Assembly: GCF_900111765.1 (NCBI RefSeq)
Contig: NZ_FOIB01000010.1
Location: 186,001-250,000 of the forward strand
DNA: 64,000 nucleotides
Direction of reading: 5' to 3'
Source of the DNA: Myxococcus fulvus
Lineage (GTDB): Bacteria > Myxococcota > Myxococcia > Myxococcales > Myxococcaceae
The notes beneath the pieces are model-generated. The model was not told where the DNA came from, made no database searches, and worked only from the letters and a program-made list of their open reading frames with translations. The first letter of the stretch is position 1; each line of letters begins with the position of its first letter. Positions 59,718-64,000 of the stretch are shown here, in pieces. Both the position numbers and the translations under genes were made by a program.

Positions 59718-60323
59718 ATGTCGACCGAGCACTCCATGTCCTCCCAGAGCGATTCCAGGCCCGTCTCCTCGCGCGGCAGGGCGTGGGCCGCCCGGCTCGC
59801 GCTGCTGGTGGCGGCGGCCGCCTCGGTGGCCACGTCGCGCAGCGCGCCGAGCCCTCGCGTCGAGGAGTCGGCGCCGGGCGTACTGAGGCTGACGGCGGAC
59901 GCGCCCTCGGCCAGCGTGGTGTTGCCGGTGCGGCTGGCGGTTCCGAACGGCTCCACGCAGACGGTGTGGGTGACGATGCGCGCTCCGCTCTCCGCCCGTT
60001 GGACGCACGACGAGGGGGGCTCGCGGACGTCGCCGAGTCTCACGGCGACGCTGCGCCTCGGGCCGCATCCGCTCAAGCCGACGACACAGTTGCTGGGGGT
60101 GTCGGAGGGGGCGGCGGTGACGTTCGACGCGGAGTCGGACGGGGATGTCTGCCGGCTCCAGCAGCCGTGCGAGTGGGAGGCGACGCTCGACGTGGCGTTC
60201 GCGGAGGGCTCGCCGGTCCACGGCGTGGTGGAGGTGGACTGGAAGCTGGTGGGCGAGGTGAGCTTCGACGAGACGGTGGACAATGAGCCCCAGGGGCTCG
60301 AGTTCACCGTGGGGCCTCGCTGA
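59718..60323 (+). CDS. Hypothetical secreted protein
   Basis: 201 aa from the ATG at 59718. A twenty-residue polar start is followed by a hydrophobic segment (AARLALLVAAAASVA) that looks like a signal peptide without a lipobox. The mature part is beta-rich with two cysteines (DVCRLQQPCEWEA). No family recognised. The next gene starts 4 bp after the stop, so the two are probably an operon. Confidence 0.65.
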   Translation: MSTEHSMSSQSDSRPVSSRGRAWAARLALLVAAAASVATSRSAPSPRVEESAPGVLRLTADAPSASVVLPVRLAVPNGSTQTVWVTMRAPLSARWTHDEGGSRTSPSLTATLRLGPHPLKPTTQLLGVSEGAAVTFDAESDGDVCRLQQPCEWEATLDVAFAEGSPVHGVVEVDWKLVGEVSFDETVDNEPQGLEFTVGPR

Positions 60324-60327
60324 GCGC

Positions 60328-60843
60328 GTGAGGACCTCGCGTGCCACCGCGGGCGTGCCGGGTGACACGCTGCTGCATCCGCTGGTGTTCTGCGCGGTGT
60401 TGGTGCTCGTGCTGAATGACCACGTGTTCAAGGCGCGTTGGCCGTCCTGGTGGACGGGCAAGCTGTCGGACGTGGCGGGGCTCGCGATGTTCCCGCTGCT
60501 CCTGCAGGGACTCTGGGAGCAGGCGAGGGGACGAAGCGCGCGGGACGACTTCCGGCCGTCGCTCGCGGTGCTGACGACGTGCGTGGCGCTGACGGCGTGC
60601 GTGTTCACCGCCATCAAGGTCTGGGAGCCCGCGGCCGAGACCTGGCGCTGGGGGCTCGGGAGTCTGCAGTGGCCGGTGCGCGCGGCGTGGGCGGCGCTCT
60701 CCCGTCGCGCGGTCCCGTCCCTGGCGCCCGTGGCGCACACGATGGACGTGACGGACCTGCTCGCGTTGCCGGCGCTGGGCGTCTCGTACTGGCTGGGGCG
60801 CAAGCGCTGCGAGCGTCACGAGCCCGCGCGACAGCCCGCCTGA
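60328..60843 (+). CDS. Hypothetical membrane protein
   Basis: 171 aa from the GTG at 60328, four bases after the previous stop. Hydrophobic segments near residues 17-30, 43-60, 75-95 and 140-155. The stretch LNDHVFKARWPSWWTGKLSDVAGLAMFPLLLQ (key residues LND.V.KA.WP.W.TGKLSD.AGL) recurs in uncharacterised bacterial membrane proteins, by recollection. Function unknown; probably works with the secreted protein encoded just upstream. Confidence 0.7.
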   Translation: MRTSRATAGVPGDTLLHPLVFCAVLVLVLNDHVFKARWPSWWTGKLSDVAGLAMFPLLLQGLWEQARGRSARDDFRPSLAVLTTCVALTACVFTAIKVWEPAAETWRWGLGSLQWPVRAAWAALSRRAVPSLAPVAHTMDVTDLLALPALGVSYWLGRKRCERHEPARQPA

Positions 60844-60872
60844 CTCACGGGCCGAGCGGTGGTGCCTGAAGC

Positions 60873-62267
60873 TCAGAGCGAGCCGAGGAACGCGAGCAGC
60901 GCCTCACGGTCCTCACGGGGCAGCCGCGTGTAGCGCGTCTGCGCGGGGGCCGCCTCGCCGCCGTGCCACAGCACGGCCTCCTCGAGGTTCCGCGCGCGCC
61001 CGTCATGCAGGAAGCGCGTGTGGCCGTTCACCGTCGCCGTCAGGCCGATGCCCCACAGGGGCGGCGTGCGCCACTCCTGGCCGGTGGCAAGGCCATCCGT
61101 CCGTCCATCCGCCAGCGCCTCGCCCATGTCGTGCAGCAGCAGGTCCGAGTACGGGTAGATGACCTGACGGGACAGCTCCGGGAAGCCGGGCACGTCTCCC
61201 GTCTCCATCCCCTCGTCGACATGACAGGCGGCACACCCGATGGCGCGGAACACCGCCTTGCCGCGCAGCACGGCGGGGGCCTCCCAGTCCCGGCGCTTCG
61301 GCACCGCGAGCAGGCGCGTGTAGAACATCAGCTGTTCCAGGTCATAGGCCCGCACGTCGACGGCCCCCGGCGCCGCCCCGGCCTCCGCCTCCTGTGCGCG
61401 CGGATAGAGCTCGTTCGTCAGCCCCATGTCCGCCACCAACGCATGCGCCACCTGCTGGAGCAGGGTGGGCTGATTCGCCTTCCACCCGAACCGTCCCATG
61501 CTCGTGCCGCGCGCCTTCACATCCTCGACCCGGTTGGCGCGTCCGGAGATGCCATCCTGGTCGCGGTCCCCGGCGTCCTCCCGGGCCAGCAGCGTCTCCT
61601 CGGGGAGGGCCTCCAGCAGCCCCAGTCCGAAGTTCGCCGGCGCCACGCGAGGCGAGAAGGGCGTGCCCTCACCGAGCGGCCCATGGGCCAGGTGCTCGAA
61701 CTGATAGACGGGCCGCGCGAGCACATAGGGCTCGCCAGAGGCGAATCGGCCAGCGAACTCCTGGTGGCGCACCACCACGGTGCCCTCGCCCCGGAGTCCG
61801 CCGAGCCGGTGAAGGTCGAGCTGCTCCCCATACACGGGATGCGGCCCCGGGCCGTCGGCCGAGCCCAACTGGAACGCGATGGACACGACGGGCTCGGAAG
61901 GGGACTCGGGCGGACGTCCGCGCCCGTCCTTCACGTGGCACGTCATGCACGAGCTGGCGCTGAACAGCGGGCCCAGCCCCGGGCCGTGCGCGGGGTCGCT
62001 CCAGTCGCGGTCGAACACCCGCTTGCCGATGTGGAACTGGGGCCAGCGCGCGCGGTCCAGGTTCGGCGGCGAGCGACCGAAGGCGTTGCGCCCCGTGTCC
62101 TTCACCGTCGCGCCACCACCGGACAGCTCCTCGCCGGGCACCGACACGAGCGGCAGCTCGCCGAGCACGAGGGGAGGGGGCGGCGGAGGCCGGCCCGCCC
62201 GGGCCCACACGGCCGTGAGCACCATCGCTCCAAGGGGGATGCCCAGCAGGTACAGCCGCCGTCTCAT
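60873..62267 (-). CDS. DUF1111 di-heme oxidoreductase-like protein
   Basis: 464 aa from the ATG at 62267. N-terminal signal anchor (LYLLGIPLGAMVLTAVW). Two c-type heme sites: CMTCH (near residue 106) and CAACH (near 345). Other family stretches are FGRSPPNLD..RWPQFHIGKRVFDRDW, GRFGWKANQPTLLQQVAHA and TPPLWGIGLTATVNGHTRFLHDGRA. These proteins act in the periplasm and are distant relatives of di-heme peroxidases and MauG; the substrate is unknown. It lies 100 bp downstream of a lipoprotein gene on the same strand but behind a terminator hairpin. Confidence 0.88.
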   Translation of the reverse strand: MRRRLYLLGIPLGAMVLTAVWARAGRPPPPPPLVLGELPLVSVPGEELSGGGATVKDTGRNAFGRSPPNLDRARWPQFHIGKRVFDRDWSDPAHGPGLGPLFSASSCMTCHVKDGRGRPPESPSEPVVSIAFQLGSADGPGPHPVYGEQLDLHRLGGLRGEGTVVVRHQEFAGRFASGEPYVLARPVYQFEHLAHGPLGEGTPFSPRVAPANFGLGLLEALPEETLLAREDAGDRDQDGISGRANRVEDVKARGTSMGRFGWKANQPTLLQQVAHALVADMGLTNELYPRAQEAEAGAAPGAVDVRAYDLEQLMFYTRLLAVPKRRDWEAPAVLRGKAVFRAIGCAACHVDEGMETGDVPGFPELSRQVIYPYSDLLLHDMGEALADGRTDGLATGQEWRTPPLWGIGLTATVNGHTRFLHDGRARNLEEAVLWHGGEAAPAQTRYTRLPREDREALLAFLGSL

Positions 62268-62296
62268 CGCGAGCTCTCCAGGAACATCGATGAAGA

Positions 62297-62332
62297 CGCC
62301 GGGCGGCGAAGTGCTGCACGCACCGCCCGGCG
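62297..62332 (-). terminator. Terminator-like hairpin
   Basis: CGCCGGGCGG, 16-nt loop, CCGCCCGGCG: 10-bp stem between the lipoprotein gene (stop at 62368) and the di-heme gene start. It may end or attenuate the lipoprotein transcript. Confidence 0.5.
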
Positions 62333-62367
62333 CCAGCCCCATGCCTTGCGCGGCATGGGACTCGGGA

Positions 62368-63189
62368 CTACTTCGCGGCCGGGACGAAGGACTCGCTCAG
62401 GATGCTGAGCCCCTTGCCCGTCGCCTTCACGTCCATGCCCGTGAAGCCGTTGTACGGATAGTGGCCGTCGCCGATCTCCTCGACGAACTCGAAGGAGTCA
62501 CCGGTGACCACCGTGCCGTCCGCCAGCGTCACGGAGAACGTGTTGCCCGGCGTGGTCATCTGCCAGCCGCAGGCGCCCACGTTGCTCTCGGCCGTGGCCT
62601 CACCCGTCTTGTTCCAGATGATGTCCAGCTCGTAGAAGTCGGCGACCGCCACCAGCCAGCGGAAGAAGTCCCGCCAGTTGGTGAAGACGATCATCGCGTT
62701 CGGGCTGTGCGTGGACGTGCCCTGCAGCACGCCCTCGCGGTAGATGTTCATGCGGAAGCCGGAGCCGCCCGGCGAACCGGTGAACGTCGGCGTCACGAAG
62801 GCCGAGTCCACGTCGCGGCCCGGCGTCACGCGCAGCGTGCTGACCACCTGGTCACCCGAGCGCGCCTCCAACTGCAACTGGCCACTGGAGCCCAGCGCCA
62901 CCGACGTCGTCTGCGACCAGCGGGCCGCGCGGCCGAAGCTGCTCGACACGCCGTCCGTGCGAGCGGTGCGCAGGCCCGTCACGTTCAGGCCCTTGTCCGT
63001 CGAGGTCAGCTGCGCGTTGCCGAGCGCGCAGCTCGTGATGCCGTCGAAACGCGTCACGCACTGCGTCTTCGCACCGGCCTCCTGGGCGGCGACATCGCCC
63101 TCGGTGGACGTGGGCTCCTCGCCCTGGCAGCCCGACAAAACACTCAGGAGCGCGGCCGCCATCAGACGGCTCATCATCTTCAGCTGCAT
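62368..63189 (-). CDS. Hypothetical lipoprotein
   Basis: 273 aa from the ATG at 63189 with a GAGG/TAGG ribosome site about 7 nt upstream. Lipobox VLSGC (Cys20). The mature part is beta-rich: SSGQLQLEARSGDQVVSTLR near residue 95 and a Trp/Phe-rich segment TNWRDFFRWLVAVADFYEL near 180; cysteines at about 44, 55 and 213. Family not recognised. The gene may share a transcript with the di-heme protein, but the hairpin between them leaves this open. Confidence 0.75.
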   Translation of the reverse strand: MQLKMMSRLMAAALLSVLSGCQGEEPTSTEGDVAAQEAGAKTQCVTRFDGITSCALGNAQLTSTDKGLNVTGLRTARTDGVSSSFGRAARWSQTTSVALGSSGQLQLEARSGDQVVSTLRVTPGRDVDSAFVTPTFTGSPGGSGFRMNIYREGVLQGTSTHSPNAMIVFTNWRDFFRWLVAVADFYELDIIWNKTGEATAESNVGACGWQMTTPGNTFSVTLADGTVVTGDSFEFVEEIGDGHYPYNGFTGMDVKATGKGLSILSESFVPAAK

Positions 63190-63779
63190 GGAATGACCTA
63201 CCTCTTCAATAGGGGGAATGCGCTGCTCCGCCAGTGGCTTCTCGCATCCGGTGCCGGCCCTGCCCGAATGCCCACCCTCCGGCGGCGCTCCTGTCCACTG
63301 CACCCCGCACGCCAACGCCCCCAAACGTGTTTCACCTCCTCTGTATCAGCAAGCCTTTGCACCTCCGCGGCCCGCCCCTCTGTAGCGCCCACCGTCACAG
63401 GCGACGGGCGCCATGTATCGCGCCTTGCTACACGCCCACGATTCTCGCCGGATGAGGCATTCACCCCGGGTGATGGGCATTCGCTCCATGTCTGGTCATG
63501 CGAATGGCTCGCATTCCCAGAATGGCTGTCAGGGCCGTGGACCCGGGCTCCCTGGACAGGGCGCGTCATCGGGTTTAGCGCGTCCACCCGGTGAGGTCGT
63601 TCCAATCCGCCAGCGATTACTACCCGGATATTACGCTGAGGCTGGAAGTGCACCCTGGGTCAGGGCCGCCTGGACAGGAATAATGCGGAACCGGTATAAA
63701 ACTGTCCGTCAGACTGGAGACACTGGTGATTCCGCCAACCTCATACAAGTCCTGACGCTCTGAGAAGGGGGCATTCTCT
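63190..63779. other. 590-bp gene-free region with divergent promoters
   Basis: No credible coding frame: the longest (minus, 63198-63653) has random-looking Arg/Ser/Pro-rich translation. The sequence grows richer in A and T than the rest of the window towards the right. It holds a palindrome TCACCC-C-GGGTGA at 63461-63473 and a good sigma-70-like promoter at 63671-63700. Nothing else recognised. Confidence 0.6.
63671..63700 (+). promoter_or_regulatory. Sigma-70-type promoter
   Basis: TGGACA (63671-63676), 18-bp spacer, TATAAA (63695-63700): five of six matches in each box. It lies about 75 nt upstream of the lipoprotein start at 63780. One of few clear housekeeping-type promoters in this GC-rich window. 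Confidence 0.55.
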
Positions 63780-64000
63780 ATGGCTCGTTCGTCGTGGTCC
63801 CGCGGAGTGAGTGGTTGGTTGAACCGCGGCCTTTTCTCGTCTGCTCTGGCGGTTTGCTTGTCGGCGTGTGAGCCGGCCGGACAGGTCGAGCCTCCCAAGC
63901 CCTCCCCCGCCGAGAATGAGGACGTGGCGGTGGATGCGAAGGCCCTGCTGGACAGCATGGCCGTGTTCTCGCTGCGTCCGCTGTCTCATGAGCCGGTGCC
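63780..64000 (+). CDS. Partial lipoprotein gene (N-terminal 73 aa)
   Basis: ATG at 63780 with AGAAGGGGG upstream; runs off the right edge. Signal peptide with lipobox CLSAC (Cys33), then a Pro/Glu-rich linker (EPPKPSPAENEDVAVDAKAL). Nothing more can be said about function. Promoter predicted 80 bp upstream. Confidence 0.75.
   Translation, partial: MARSSWSRGVSGWLNRGLFSSALAVCLSACEPAGQVEPPKPSPAENEDVAVDAKALLDSMAVFSLRPLSHEPV

Noticed and set aside
63198..63653. 151-residue minus-strand frame in the 590-bp gap
   Set aside because: Random-looking Arg/Ser/Pro/Gly-rich translation with no domain; the region looks like regulatory DNA.
1..64000. CRISPR arrays, tRNA or rRNA genes, transposases, integrases or phage structural genes
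   Set aside because: None seen on reading both strands. Absence of tRNA was judged by eye only; a covariance-model scan would settle it.

Overview
The window is high-GC DNA with dense, often overlapping genes, many predicted outer-membrane lipoproteins and a sterol pathway. Together with Tox-REase-5/Imm52, MxcI-like and SpvB/RHS genes this points to a myxobacterium, most likely suborder Cystobacterineae (Myxococcus/Corallococcus/Cystobacter relatives). I cannot name the species. About 49 protein genes are supported. No rRNA, tRNA, CRISPR array or insertion sequence was seen.

Layout. 0-10.6 kb is accessory: a cut-off eCIS-like gene, a beta-propeller-like lipoprotein, a zinc-ribbon membrane protein, a leucine-rich-repeat protein, a FUSC membrane protein, an unknown protein, then a lipoprotein nuclease toxin with its immunity gene (SitA/SitI-like). 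10.7-16.8 kb is an iron-uptake locus: two small membrane proteins, a PepSY membrane protein and an MxcI-like lipoprotein, facing a TonB/TonB-dependent-receptor fusion. Both transcription units begin at a similar Fur-box-like element. 17-23.6 kb is an oxylipin locus: lipoxygenase, P450 and desaturase in one operon, with a second lipoxygenase-like gene divergent. 23.6-30.7 kb is a single 2344-residue SpvB/FG-GAP/RHS protein with its own C-terminal tip. 31.2-40.4 kb is a sterol locus: squalene synthase and oxidosqualene cyclase (with all three cycloartenol-synthase diagnostic residues), squalene epoxidase, and an operon of HMG-CoA reductase, MMPL/RND transporter and GT21 glycosyltransferase.

40.5-64 kb is mostly metabolic, regulatory and housekeeping: DUF998, two tandem VOC proteins, a MocR regulator facing a cupin, pyruvate:quinone oxidoreductase-type enzyme, YCII protein, RarA, an ECF42-like sigma factor, DUF2277, a GH43 lipoprotein, a PH-domain protein, LysR with an ALDH7-type dehydrogenase facing an EamA transporter, a methyltransferase, an RNase HI with a C-terminal hybrid-binding-like domain, a DUF1111 di-heme protein and several lipoproteins.

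The most interesting theme is the run from 17 to 40 kb, where nearly every gene deals with lipids: fatty-acid oxygenation and desaturation, then sterol synthesis next to a predicted lipid glycosyltransferase and lipid exporter, with a giant RHS protein between. The sterol part looks like a sterol counterpart of bacterial hopanoid modification and transport loci (HpnI and HpnN types). This is an inference from gene content.
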